A stretch of DNA of 64,000 bases from Holacanthus passer (taxonomy: Eukaryota; Chordata; Actinopteri; Pomacanthidae), in assembly GCA_025331565.1 (NCBI GenBank), contig JAFREQ010000027.1, forward strand, positions 2,489,501 through 2,553,500. Direction: 5' to 3'. Every line of letters starts with the position of its first letter. Within the stretch, counting starts at the first letter, position 1. Under the pieces are notes generated by a model that saw only the letters and a list, made by a program, of their open reading frames with translations, was not told the origin of the DNA and searched no databases. The position numbers were made by a program, and so were the translations under genes. Positions 31,587 through 43,460 of the stretch are shown piece after piece.

Positions 31587-34500
31587 CTGGCTGTGTATGT
31601 CTGACACCAGTCCCAGGTTCTCCAGGTGCGAGTGGAACAACGCAGAGCGGATGAGGCTCACGCCGAGCAGCGCCTCCACGATGTAACCGACAGTGCAGTC
31701 ATCCGGAAGGCGGATGTGCTCGGCTGTCGCCATGAAAGTGCCGTCACTAGACAGAGGAAGAGGCAGAGGGCATAAGAAAGAGCAGATTTGATGATACAGC
31801 TGACACGGAGCCAAAAATATCTCCGACCTATCAAAGAGAAGCTTTACCTCGCCCAGGGTTTCATCTTGAGCGCGAGGCCGCGGCTCAGACAGAATCCCGC
31901 TCCTCCTGTGGCGAACCAGAAACGCACCTGCTTCTGCACACAAACACACACAAGCAGCGTGAATGAAGGATCTGCCATCACACAGCTCTGCAGGTTGTGC
32001 TTCAGCATTGAGACCAGTGAAGGACAAATCAATGTAGAGCTCACTGTGTGTGTCGCTGAGCCCAGGAGTGAATGGATGTTTCTTTAATCACTTTTCACTT
32101 TCCTCATGCAACTTTAAGGATGTTTTCAAGCTAAGAGAACATCAATATGCATATTTTAGGATAAGTAAGGATATTATTTTTTTTTTATTATAATTGGTGC
32201 AAAAAAATAAACACTAATAGTAAAAAGAGGGCTAATAGACAAGTTATGCAGAAAGAAAGGCAGACACTTAAATTCAAGTATAACATACAAATAATAATGA
32301 TGGTTAAAAATATTAAAAACATTATTCCTAATTTCTCTTATTGTTATTACATTCATTCTACATAACCATTGTTGTTATGATCTTTGGTTAATGTTCAGTA
32401 ACAACCAAAAATGAAAAAGGTAATAAACAATCAATAATAAATAGGTAAACGTTTACCATTTCAGCGGTGCCGAGCTTCTCCGTGGCCTCGATCGGCCGCT
32501 CGAGGCTCGGCCGGCCGATGTACACGTCCTGCGCGTGACTGTACTGAGACAAGAGTTTCAGGAGGGAGCCGACGTTCAGGTAGTTATCGTCATCAACGTG
32601 ACAGAACCACCTGCAACACACGACGCCGAGAGTTAGGAAAACGCTCCTTGTGTGTAGTTATGATAAGTGTGTGTGTGTGGAGTGTGTCTTACTTCTTGCC
32701 GGAGTTAATAAAAGCGTCATATTCCAGAGCCATTTTACAGGAGAGGGCCTGTCGGTTGTGGGCTGCTGAACAGTTGGTGTTGATCAGGTGAGCTCCTGGT
32801 AATCAATAACAAACAAATATCAATCACCAGTAATGCTTAGATGAGAAAGATGTTTTATTTGATGAACATTCCTTTTAGAGGCAAGAAAGCTTTTTTAAAG
32901 AAAATCCCATTATAACCTGACTGCGTGAAAACACCGTAATAAAAATCTTCATTACACGTTTTTTCTGCACGGAGTTGTACAATGTGTCCGATAGTGAGAA
33001 GAATGCCTCATTGAAAGTAAAACAATTCCATGAGTAAGATGTGGAACAGCTGCTTGATTAAACTGAAGTGACTTCCTGCACTTCATGGAAACACAGTATT
33101 GCCCAGTCAGCAGGCTGGTTCCTGCTTTCCTGCTTTCCTGCTCACAGACTGCAGATAACACTGCTGCTACTCAGCGAATCTCAGAGTGTGTGTGTGTGTG
33201 CGCGCGTGCTGCTCACCCATCCTTTTCCTCAGCTCCTCGTCCTCTCCATCGGTGAACACATACGTCTGTGGAAAAAAACACAAACAGTCCATGTTATTCC
33301 AGCAGCCTGTAGTGAGCAGCAGGGAAACACAAACACCATCATACAGAAGCTCTCACTGCTCCACCATCATTTTAGTACATGATTGTTCATGATCTCAGGT
33401 GAGACTCCACCTGTTTCCTCGGTCACACACACACACGCTGGCACACACTGCAGCAGCGAGCACAATGCTGATGTTGGACGGAGGCCAAGACAAAAGGTTA
33501 GGCTCTTGTCTATCAGCAGCAGAGCAGCTGGTCTCGACCCTGTAGCTGTGTGCACGAGTGTTTGTGTGACGAGTGATAGGGGTTAGAGGTCAGTGCGCAC
33601 TCAGGAAGCCATGAAGACCCTCAACTTTCCACAGGAAGTAAACACACACCCTGGGTGCACACGCAGAGCAGTGTGTAAATATTGCGTTGGCTCTGACAAT
33701 GAGGTTAAACTGCAGGACCTCAGCTTTCATTTCAGGCTGTTTGCATCCAAACTGTGTGAGGAGTTAAGTCCTTTTTATACATCATCCTCAAATAGAGGGA
33801 CAATGCAACATATACCATCATGAACATATAGAAAAAGTATCCAAATGGGTTTTATGGCCAAACAGACCATAATGTTCTTGTGCTGATGTTTAGCAGGTAT
33901 AATGTTCCAAGTTCATCATCTTAGTTTAACACGTCACAGCAAAGTACAGCTGAGACTGATGGGAATGTCATTAATTCTGGACAAATTAAAAATGGAGTTA
34001 GATGAAAAGTTAAGGGACCACCAAAGTTACAACAGTTCATCCTCCGGGGACCATAAGTTGAGATATTTCAGTCTAGACTAAAGCAGTGAACCGACCAACC
34101 AACAGACTGACTTGTCATAGTTTCTTGGACGTCTTGGTTGCACAAGATACAACTGGTCATTTACTGTATTTCAATGTCTGGATCAGATTCACTTAACAAT
34201 GAAATACAGTCACTTAAATGTTGCTATAAATGTCTCTATTTGTCCTGAAGTCTGAAAACTTTCACTTTTCAACACGAGATGCCAAGATGTCTTTCAACCT
34301 GCAAATCAACAGATCAATACTAAACGGTTTGCTGCAGTGCAGCTCTGGCAGAACATCAGCTGCGAAGATGCCACAAGTCGGCTTATGTTTGTGTATTTTA
34401 GCTTTCAGACGTTAACTGGCTGGAAAGGGCTTGACACCAAATAATAAATATGATGACTTCATTTTAAGTTTGCATTCACTTAACTTTTATAGACTAAAAG

Positions 34501-37492
34501 GTCCGTGATTCATACTTGGCCAGAAGTCAGAACTTTAACCTCACACTCACTGTCTCATTTTAAATCCAATGTGCTTGACTTCAGGGACAGTAACACAAAG
34601 TGCGACCTAACACTTTGTGACTCGGTGAAAAGACATCAGCTCACAGAGATTCCACTTTACAACCTTCCTGCCATGCACCACCAAATCAATAATAAATCTG
34701 TGGTCCAAGTACTGAGTGATCACATCCCTGGCTGAGAGAAAGAGACTGGGGAAAAAATGAGAGTCCAGCCAGCTGTGACTTTTTGTCAGTCTTTTTTTTC
34801 CCACCCTGAGCCTCTTAAGCCTGGAGAGAGCAGTCAGCTTCTTGTTAGAGTGTGTGTCTGTGTCATGCCAGTGTGAGCTTGAGCCAAGCAGGAGGAGGGT
34901 GGGGAGGTCAGGGTGAGGAGAGAAAATGTGGTTTTGGTGGGGGGGGTGGCAGGTTGGTGGATCACCGGGAGTTGAGCTTTACAACACAGGAAACAACTGA
35001 AGTAGGAGAAAGTTGTGTCTTTGTGTGTGTGTGTGTGTGTGTGCGTGTGAGTGCGCGCGCGTGTGTTTAAGCTTGTGATCAGACACATTTTTCACTTCCC
35101 ATGAGAAATCTGCTGAGTTCCCAGGGCGCCTGTGTTTGCGAAGGTAACGCTGTGAGAATGTGTTTTGTTGCTGTTTCCATTACTCAGCAGTCTCACCGTA
35201 TAGAGGTGTGTCTGGGAAACAGGTAGAGTTACACACACCTGACCGTGAGAGCAGATGCAAGAATGCGTCACGCACGCACACACACACACACACACACGCA
35301 CCAGCTGATTTCCTCTACATAAGCTCTATTTACATGTCAACAGTCTTTGTGCGGCATGAGATGAGACTCGAACGAGTCCTCTGAGGTTTAAATGGAAATC
35401 AGAACGACCGCTGTTCGCTCCACAGTCATGTCTGCATTCGATTAGGAGCTTTGAAGCCGCTGGGTGCAGTTCACCGCAGCCCCATGTGTTTTATAGCAAC
35501 AGATTCATCTTTGAGTCACTCACCACTGTGATTCAGACCAAGAAGCTGTCTATTCATACCATTTGATCTCCAAAATATTTATCTGTGAGGCTCTACAGCT
35601 GAAGCTCCCCCCCTCCTGTGCCCGACATCCCTCTTTCTGATCCAGTAGTCGTGTTAGAGCTCCTCCAGATCACAGGACTGGTGGTTTAATGACTTGGAAA
35701 AGATGGTTTCTAATCTGATGCAAGGGCGGAAGACGAGTTTAGACGCAGAGCTGAAAATTAATCGTTTTGGTATAAAAAAAAATTTTCAGAGTTTCTATCT
35801 TCTAGGGTGTTTCTAGGTTTTCTCACTCTTCTATGATAGTAAACTGAATATCTTTGGGTTTAAAAGTGTTGGTTGGATAAAAAATAAAATAATCTGAAGG
35901 CAGCACCTTGGACTTTGGGAACATGTGACGGCCATTTTTCAGCAGTTAATCAAACAAATAATGGGTAGATTAATCAAAAAAAGCCTATTCAGATTATGCA
36001 ATGGTTCAAAAAGAAAAATACCAAATTGCAAATTTAAGTCAAATTTCAAAAAAAGTAATCGAGTAAAACACAAATATAAGCAGCTCAGAGTGAAAGTACT
36101 CTTTTGAAAATGGCTCTTTTCAGTGTTAAATTACTGGGTTAACATTCAGGGGCAACAGGGATTTTAATGTGAATTTGCAGATGATGTTTATCGCAGATGT
36201 CTCATAAATCTAGTGGTGTATAAGAAATGACAATATTTCACTGTTAATGTGGTGGAACAGAAGCAGAACGATGACGAAACAGCACAAGAGCCTTGAAAAA
36301 ATAGCTGCATTTTGTTACTTTCCACCTCTGAAACTGCTTTTAAATTTAACTTCCTCTTCTTTCATTTCAAAGTCCTCAGTTTCCATGATATTTGAACCCG
36401 TCTTTCATGAAGCAAACAACAGTGAGTCTCTGCAGCCTTGAAACGAATCTGCATCTCACCGAGACGAAATCCAGGGTCCATTCATCTGTCCCCGTCCTCC
36501 ACTGTTTCCTCTTTATGTCCCCCTGCCTGTGTTATGTCAACACATTAGCAGCAGTGTGTTTGGCCTGTCAGCCCTCAGATCTCCCTCTCATGCATTACAA
36601 AGGCCTCTATCTCTGTTTTATGATTCACTGGCAGGCCGGATCAAAGAGCCCGGGGAAACCAGGCACAAATTCAGGGGCTTTATAACTTGCAAGCAGGAGA
36701 TGAGGGAAGACCTTAACTACACATGAACAACTTCCCTTCACATAGGAACTATTAGGCCACTTAATATGCATTTGAGCACTGGTCTGACAGGAAAGGGTGT
36801 AAGACACATTTCCCTTCATGTGAGGCTTCAACAGCTGATGAAAGATAAAAACACAAGACCTCAGTGATCAAATGAAAAGTACAATCTGGTGCTTCATTCT
36901 CCTGTTTTGTGACCATGCTTTGCACAAAATAACATAATGTACAAGCTGTTGATGACTCACTTTCTGGATGGTTTGGATCTACATTAAAACTCCACATTGA
37001 AGCACTCATTCATGTCTCTGCAAGATTAGAACTATTTTGTTGTTTTATATTCAAGTTAAAATCCAATTTGCATGATTTTAAATGCACAGTTTTGCCTGAT
37101 GTCAGAAGTTTTCCTGCAACAGTCAGCCTCACCTGTTGCATGTGTCTGGAGATCCAGGTGTCCAGCAGGAGCTCCAGCCTCTGCAGGTGATACCTCCCGG
37201 TGGTTTTCACCGCTATGAACAGGTCAGCCGGGGACAGCAGCTCCACCGGCCCGGGGGGAGCGCTCCTCCGCGGCGGGACGCTCATCGCTCTCCTCTCCCG
37301 GGTCAGTCTCCTGAAATAGGCCGAAATCGCTTTTCCTCCCTCCGCTGCAGCTGGAGCCTCCGCCGGGGCTCCGCCGCTCGGGTGTCCGACGGTGACGACC
37401 AGCATCCCGGTCACGAGCAGGCAGGTGACGGCGGCGGCCGCAGCTCGGGGTCCGGCCGAGCCGCTCATGGATCCGCCGGCTGCTTTCCACAT
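30399..37492 (-). CDS. lfng: Fringe beta-1,3-N-acetylglucosaminyltransferase (lunatic-fringe-like), complete 8-exon gene
   Basis: Fringe enzymes add GlcNAc to O-fucose on Notch EGF repeats in the Golgi, altering ligand choice. Exons in transcript order: 37492-37133, 33265-33217, 32795-32693, 32610-32457, 31933-31848, 31746-31587, 31490-31405, 30465-30399. All junctions are GT/AG and in phase, giving 1065 nt and 354 aa, against about 379 for human LFNG. A signal-anchor lies near residues 20-37. LTRERR (63-68) matches the proprotein-convertase site of LFNG. The fringe domain runs from about 88 (ADLFIAVKTT) to the end. The metal-binding HVDDDNY (175-181), WFATGGAGFCLSRGLALKM, the conserved LPDDCTVGYIVE with its acidic pair, and the C-terminal YPDTPWCP are all intact. 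An NCS sequon lies at 144. The start is in a strong context (caccATG); a second ATG lies eight codons on. Exons 1 and 6 look LFNG-like, while exons 5, 7 and 8 have RFNG-like residues. Confidence 0.93.
31405..31490 (-). CDS. lfng: fringe coding exon 7
   Basis: Residues 305-332 plus two bases. It encodes VTLSYGTVENSRNTVNLKGA and FSIHEDPT. The acceptor is catcctttag and the donor is ACAAG|GTAAAA. Confidence 0.93.
31554..31584. repeat. (TG)n/(CA)n microsatellite abutting the fringe exon 6 donor
   Basis: On the fringe strand the donor GTA is followed at once by an uninterrupted (CA)n run of about 31 bp. Confidence 0.97.
31587..31746 (-). CDS. lfng: fringe coding exon 6 (catalytic region)
   Basis: Residues 251-304. 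It encodes SDGTFMATAEHIRLPDDCTV, GYIVEALLGVSLIRSALFHS and HLENLGLVSDIHSQ. LPDD includes the conserved aspartate region of the active site. The donor CAG|GTACACAC runs straight into a CA repeat. Confidence 0.96.
31848..31933 (-). CDS. lfng: fringe coding exon 5
   Basis: Residues 223-250 plus two bases. It encodes KQVRFWFATGGAGFCLSRGL and then ALKMKPWA. The acceptor is ttgtgtgcag and the donor is GCGAG|GTAAAG. Confidence 0.95.
32457..32610 (-). CDS. lfng: fringe coding exon 4 (DDD metal site)
   Basis: Residues 171-222. It encodes KWFCHVDDDNYLNVGSLLKL and QDVYIGRPSLERPIEATEK. The triple Asp coordinates the nucleotide-sugar metal ion in fringe enzymes. The donor is ATG|GTAAAC. Confidence 0.96.
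32693..32795 (-). CDS. lfng: fringe coding exon 3
   Basis: Residues 137-170 plus two bases. It encodes GAHLINTNCSAAHNRQALSC and then KMALEYDAFINSGK. It contains the conserved NCS sequon. The donor is AAGAA|GTAAGA. Confidence 0.93.
33217..33265 (-). CDS. lfng: fringe coding exon 2
   Basis: Residues 121-136 plus one base. It encodes TYVFTDGEDEELRKRM, corresponding to the family block TFIFTDGED. The acceptor is ttccacag and the donor is ATGG|GTGAGC. Confidence 0.92.
33840..34115 (-). repeat. Dispersed repeat family B, copy 2 (inverted)
   Basis: Read on the - strand it has agtctagactgaaatatctc, aactttggtggtcccttaac and tatacctgctaaacatcagc, in the same order as the family. It lies in fringe intron 1. 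Confidence 0.65.
35745..36065 (+). repeat. Dispersed repeat family A, copy 4
   Basis: It contains aaactgaatatctttgggtt, gcagcaccttggactttggg, gtgacggccatttttcagca and gtagattaatcaaaaaaagc. It is the longest copy, inside fringe intron 1. Confidence 0.7.
37133..37492 (-). CDS. lfng: fringe coding exon 1
   Basis: Residues 1-120. It encodes the cytosolic start (MWKAAGGSMSGSAG), the hydrophobic anchor, a Pro/Ala stem, SAYFRRLTRERR, then LFIAVKTTGRYHLQRLELLL and DTWISRHMQQ. The donor is CAACAG|GTGAGG, phase 0. Confidence 0.93.
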
Positions 37493-37760
37493 GGTGCAGG
37501 AGTGGGTGATGCTACAGCTTCATGCATGGACGGAAAGTGGGGAAAGTCTCCAGTGTTCGTCCTGCATGACCTCCAGCTGTGTGACCCGCTGCTTTAGTTC
37601 TCTGGGAGGTTATAAACTCCTCCAGCGGGGAGGACCGAGCCTCCGAGAGCCAATGGCCGGTATGAGCGCCTCGTGTGGGCGGAGTCATCCAGAGAGGAGG
37701 TGGCGGGGCCTCCGGAGGAACATCCACATGGCTGCAAACTTTCATCTACTGTAAACAGCA
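37493..37760 (-). promoter_or_regulatory. lfng: fringe promoter region
   Basis: It is GC- and CpG-rich sequence upstream of the ATG at 37492. A TATA-like gtttataacc (- strand, about 37608-37617) lies about 120 bp before the start codon and would give a 5' UTR of roughly 90 nt. Confidence 0.45.
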
Positions 37761-37944
37761 ATTATCAAAACAGAAGTTACACAGTGTTCTGTAGGAGGAA
37801 GAAAGGGGAGAAATGGAGACAAAAACAAAGAGAATTAACTGTATAATTCACTTAATGAAAGTTAAAAATCAAGGTTTGTCTTTTCTCAGATTTTGCTTTA
37901 AGTTTTCTAGTCTTATTAGACTCAATACACTTTCACAAAGAAAG

Positions 37945-38100
37945 CCAGCATTCACACACTCACACACACATTCACACATGGTGGCTGATTGGAAAGTGCC
38001 AGCACCATTTACCACGCACTCACCAATGGAACGGCCATCGAGAGCAATCTGGGATTCAGTATCTTACCCAAGGACACTTCGACATGCAGACTGCATGAGC
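37945..38100 (+). repeat. Dispersed repeat family C, copy 1
   Basis: It includes cacatggtggctgattggaa and tatcttacccaaggacactt followed by cgacatgcagac. The 'cccaaggacactt-gaca' core recurs at 45135-45305. This is a very common teleost element. Confidence 0.65.
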
Positions 38101-38795
38101 CAAACATTCGCTCACTCTCTTTTTCAATCTGTGGGAATATCTGCAAGGATCTTCTTTTAATGTGGTGCTTTAGGATTTTTGTTCTGTCTGGGTTTGGCCC
38201 TGTGTAAACATGCAGTGGGATGTGTTTGTCTCTGATGGTATTTATACAGAAGGATGAAAAAAAAAATCCTTCATTTGATGATGGTGGTGATAAGTCGAGT
38301 TGAGATGTAGTGACTGTGAAGGTCAAAATACATGATACACATCACTCTCATATTCATTAAACTATTCAGTGAACCCTCATGAATCCTGTGTGGACACATC
38401 TGCATTTGTTTCTCGACTCATTTATTCAGGTTTTCTTGTCTGTTTTGTGTTTTTTCTGTGGCGTTTTCAAGGTCTAATAGTGAATCAGAGAGAGTTAACG
38501 TCACAAAAACTGTGGTTCTTAAAGGGAACACAGGCATTATATAAGTCTATAGCTCACTGCCTCTGATGCACTCGAAGCCTTAATGATACAAGGATTAACA
38601 TATGACTGATATTACAGTTTTTTCATGTGTCAGATAACTCAGCACATTAAAGGAGTTTCTGAAGGTGAAACCAGCGGTTCTTCTTGTTGGGAAGCAACGT
38701 GCCTCGAGTTCCTGAGTGTGGAAGCCTGGCGAGTAATCCTACAAGTGGACAGATGTTGAAGACGACCGTGACATCGGACTGTGTGTAGTGCTGCC

Positions 38796-38796
<1 letters not shown>

Positions 38797-38828
<32 letters not shown>
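38797..38828. repeat. (CA)n microsatellite
   Basis: About 16 uninterrupted CA units. Confidence 0.97.
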
Positions 38829-38833
<5 letters not shown>

Positions 38834-41624
38834 AGACATGCATGCCAAGCAGCCAGGTTGCCAGATCCACCAACCATCTGAGGAATGTTTCCTCTCTAAT
38901 AATGTGCAGTTTGTCTGTGCTGCATAATCTGTGCTGACCCTTCAAGCAATGTCAGTATAATATTACATTTTAGATATTACAAATGCCACAACACAAGCGC
39001 GAGTCCATTTAGGACTTCTCGAGAGGGAAAAACAGAGGAATAGCATGAAGCATGAGAAAGATATTAAAGAGTAACTCAACACGTGGCTGAAGAGCAGAGC
39101 TCTGCTGCCCTCGCTGGCTGAAGGTTTCACCTCCGAACACACCCAGCATCGCAAATGGGTGTGGTCAACCTAACCACCGACCAACCAACTGTGATGTCCG
39201 ACCATACAACCTCTGCATCACATGGCCTTCATCTGTGGATGGAGTTTTGATTTCATATTTAGAATTTGAGGACTTGTCCATGTTGTCTTATAATTAAAGC
39301 GTGGGAGTTTTGACCTTGAAAACAGCAGTTTGGGTTTGAAAAAGCTAGTAAGAGGACCTTTGAGTTGGGGTTGTCCTAAAAGTGCCATGAATGAAATCAC
39401 AAGAGCTACTGAGCTTGTATGTGAACTGTTCTATCTCCATGACAAGTGAGCGAACTCCATGTGCTGATGAAGACCATCTGAAAACTGCCTGCAAAATGCA
39501 AAGTGACCCTTGAGTTTGGAATATTTTGTCATACTGTTATTTCAAGGCGAGGAATACATTTTCATTCTTTTGTTTAACCAGTATTTCCCTTGTATGTTAC
39601 CAAGAATTCTTTTATCTGATCATGTTGACAGGAAACACAGTTATCTTGTTAACATGTTTTCCGTTTTGTATCAGCAGACAATGACACATGATGAATAACA
39701 AAATGTTTTTTTCTTTTTTCTTCATGAAGCAGAAATGGCCTTACGTTTGTGCAACTCACAGAAACATGCTGGGTTTTTTTTGTCAGGGGAACTTTGTTCA
39801 TTTTATCTCACACAATCTAATCATCAGTTACGCTGGAACATCAGTCATCCTGTTGATCATGGGAAATAATCTGATTTAAAGACGCATTAAAGGCGGTCAG
39901 GAAACACAGGAGCACATGGGGTTAAACGTATACAAGACTCTCTGTAAATGTTTGGTTTACTTTTTGATTTTTGCTGCTTCTTCTCCACCTGAGTGTCATC
40001 TGAACACATGCTTCAATGAAAGGGATGCAACTCAGAAATCTGACCTTTCGTACAAAAATCTAAATTGGTTGATGCTTAAATTTGATTGCTGACCTAGAAA
40101 TAGTGCAGAATCTTAAATATGTCTTCTTCATTTTTCAAATAAACCCCACTTTATAGGATAAAAAAGAAGCTTTTGCTTCTCTCTTTCTTATCTCAGAGGC
40201 AGATTTCCTGCTCTGAATGACACACGAAGGAGACAGTGACAACTTGAAGAAACAGACACATATTGAGAGAATCAGCGGGAGCAGAGCAAAACCAGACCTC
40301 TCATTACTGCCCCTTTTTGTCTGTCCTTTACCGTCTGTCTCTGTCATGAAATCCTCTTTGTCCTTCCCTTCAAACATAAGAGCAGCTCGCTGTCTTCACT
40401 CGCGTCCGACTGGAGGATCTGCGTCGAGCACAACAGCTGCACTTACACCCCAGTTCCTCTCTCTCTATGATGGCTTTAATTTCCTCTCAGACCATATCAG
40501 TGCAGCCACAGTGTAAGCCGAGGCCGTGTTAGTGTGTGTGAGTGTGTATGTGGAGAATGTTGTGGTGGCTGAATAGATGTGAATTGAAGAATCTCTATTT
40601 ATAGTCAGAAGTTGTGTGTATGTGTGTGTGCTGCTCTTTCCCCCCTTTGTCTGAACAAAATAATGGCTGTGTGTGTGTGACATGTCCAACAGTAACATAC
40701 AAGGACAGTAAAGCTCTGTTGTCTCCACAGCTTAATCCTCCTCTCTTCAACGTCTGTATCTGAAATCTCCTTCTTCTCTCCCCTCCTTTCTCTGCTTTCT
40801 CTCCTCTTGTTTCATTTTGTCGTCAATATGTTGCAGGATTCAAAGTGCAAGGTCACGGTTTTCCAAGCCTCAAGTTGGGACTTTTCCCCCCGTTTCCTCC
40901 TCTCGCTCTGCACAAACAGACAGAAAAAAAAAAAAGCTACGCATTCTTGAGTTTTCAAAGCCCCTTTCATGTCCACGTTGAAATTAATTGAAGATCGACT
41001 GCTGCTTAAATGTGGTTATCCCCGTGAAAGAAGAAACTGCAGTGCTGCGTGATTGCGAGTGGGAAGGAGAACAAACAACGAGGATGTGTTCTTCCTTTCT
41101 TCTTGCCAGAGTGAGGGATCGCTCTCAGACCACATCTAGAGGAGAGGAGGATGGAGCGGTGAAAGGGGGGGAAAGCGGGGGAGGGAGCGAGCGATGGAGG
41201 TTGAGGGGTGAGGAGGAGGAGGAGAAGGAGTCAGATACGTCGCAGGTCGCAGTCTGGGACGGAGCTTTTGTGGCTGTCGTGGCGTCAGTCGCAGCGTGTT
41301 CAGGGTGATTCTGGTCCACAATGTGATATTGATTAAAGCTTTTCTCTGCCCTGAAAAAACAGGAAAAAAGGAAAACTTGACTGTCTTTTCAGTCGGTTTG
41401 AAAGGTGGCTTTGTACCTTGCTTGCTTTGCGAAGTACAGCTGTATTCGGCCTCAGTGGATTCTAACAGAGGTCTCTGATCACATCAAGAAAAACTTCTTT
41501 AAAACATCTTTAAAAACATTTCAAACTCTTCCCGCAGCATAATTGTCCAATGTTAATTCATAGGTTCAGTAATGCAAGGCTGAATTACCAAACAGGTAAA
41601 ATCGGCAGCTGCTCAGAGGCTCAG

Positions 41625-42000
41625 ACCCCGAGAGGAGCACAAGTTGTAGGTGTCTGTTTTTAGTGCTAAACTGAAGGTAGTGAACATGGTGAACATTGAA
41701 CCTGCTAATCATCAGCATGTCAACACTGTGTGAGGTAAAAGCTCCACATTTTTGGAAATAAATGTATTCGCTTTAAGAAGATTGATATGTTTTGCCTGTG
41801 AGTTAACAGCCGGAGTCTGGACCTGGCCAAGCATAAAGCCAAAATAAAGGCATCGCACGGTCGGATGCACCTGAGGTCGTGGTGATAAGATGGTGTTACA
41901 GGAAAAGTCTGACACGTTGGGAAATGGACTTATTACTGCTTCTTTGCCAAGAGCTAGATGAGAAGACGGATACCACTCTCATATCTGGCCAAAGTGAAAA
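41625..42000 (+). repeat. Family B 3' fragment followed by another fish repeat fragment
   Basis: 41680-41720 reads gtgaacatggtgaacattga and acctgctaatcatcagcatg, matching the family B 3' part. 41910-41990 (acacgttgggaaatggactt, gagctagatgagaagacgga, taccactctcatatctgg) is another motif I know as repetitive in fishes. Confidence 0.5.
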
Positions 42001-42721
42001 AAAGACCTCAACACCTCAAAAACAGAAATGTGGAACTACAAACTACATCTTGTGATTTTAGGATGAGTTTAACAGTTTATTAATCTGCTCATCAAGTTAA
42101 TCAAGTGGTGTGGTTAAAAAGACCAGTGCCTGGGCGAATAATGAAGCTGCCATGTACTGGACCTGATGGGTTAGGACAGAGTATATACACAATGTACAGA
42201 CGATAGGGATTTGCATTTTTCCCTTGTGGCACCATGACAAGTTAACTGGCCCGTGTCAGACAAACAATGTCATTGTTAAACCTAAATACGCTGCTTCCAA
42301 TTGTGCTTCCAAGCTGTGATTGTGTGACAAGTAAGAAATATGTTTGGCTATGTTTTTAAGAAACAATGGTTGGAGCATATTAAAGCTGATGAACAACAGA
42401 GAGGTGGATTGTCTGCAGGAGAGATTTGAAGTTTGATGCGTTTTTTTTTGCTTTGACACTTGGCGCCATTTGAACTACTTGTAGCTGCTGTGAATCCAAG
42501 TTGTTGTCTTCCATGAAAAGCAGGAGAAAAACTTTTCTAAGTCACCTTCATCAGCCTACTTAAAAAGACAGATTTTTGTCGGAGTATTTTTTTTTTTTTT
42601 CATTCCAGGCACAATCATAGAAAGAGGCAGGATAGATGGGGCCAGACAGACAGCCACACTCATCAGGCTGAGATCAGTGATGTTTTATTGATGATGGAAA
42701 AACCTGCACCGCCTTTGTGCA

Positions 42722-42764
<43 letters not shown>

Positions 42765-43246
42765 TGAACGAGAATAAGATCAACATTTAACAAAAGGCAG
42801 CTTGTCGAGCTCAAGGACGATGAGAAACAGAGATCTTTTATAGAGAACTTTTTTTCATTCTCCCATTCCTCTATTTTTATCCATCCTGCTCTTTTTCCTT
42901 GATTCTCTCCATCCACTCACTTGTGTTCACCACATTCATGATCTCATTCTGCGTCGCTGCTTCACCATCTCTCTGACTCGGTGCCACAGTAGGTACTTTC
43001 CACTGTGAACCGCCGAACAGAGGAGGGATGCAGACGACTGTCGGTCCTGCCAAGAGCTCCCTGTTCGCTGCTTGTGTTTCACATCACTTGCCTGTTTTCA
43101 TACTGTAATGCAATTAAAAGCCCATTAACGGTGAAATATGTGTATGTTTTTAATCTATGCGAGACCTTCTGTTATTTCTCCTGGACAAATAAACCTGCAG
43201 ACAAGAGAAATTTCCTTTCACTACATGGGATGTTTGACAATTTCCA

Positions 43247-43290
<44 letters not shown>

Positions 43291-43416
43291 CTACAACAAA
43301 AGGTCTTGTCATCTTAACTGGGATTGTACAGTCATGTGCTTCTCATTAAAATACTTCCCTCAGTTTTGGATAAAAGTACTGATACTGCACAGTCGATATG
43401 TTAATGAAAAGTAGTG

Positions 43417-43417
<1 letters not shown>

Positions 43418-43459
<42 letters not shown>
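43418..43459. repeat. (TG)n microsatellite
   Basis: About 21 uninterrupted TG units. Confidence 0.97.

Positions 43460-43460
<1 letters not shown>

Larger units (their letters stand above)
33266..37132 (-). other. fringe intron 1 (3.9 kb)
   Basis: It holds two dispersed repeat copies (33840-34115 and 35745-36065) and (CA)/(TG) microsatellites near 35020-35042 and 35276-35297. No conserved exon was found. Confidence 0.6.

Noticed and set aside
31524..32027. 167-codon - strand ORF containing the fringe LPDDC region
   Set aside because: Only 31746-31587 is coding. The rest reads through introns and the CA repeat; phase and splice sites define separate exons 5 and 6.
37136..37597. 153-codon + strand ORF
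   Set aside because: It is the antisense shadow of GC-rich fringe exon 1 and its promoter; the - strand reading has clear fringe motifs and splice sites.
40988..41308. 106-codon acidic, Gly/Glu-rich ORF
   Set aside because: It derives from a purine-rich low-complexity tract, with no splice context or recognisable domain.
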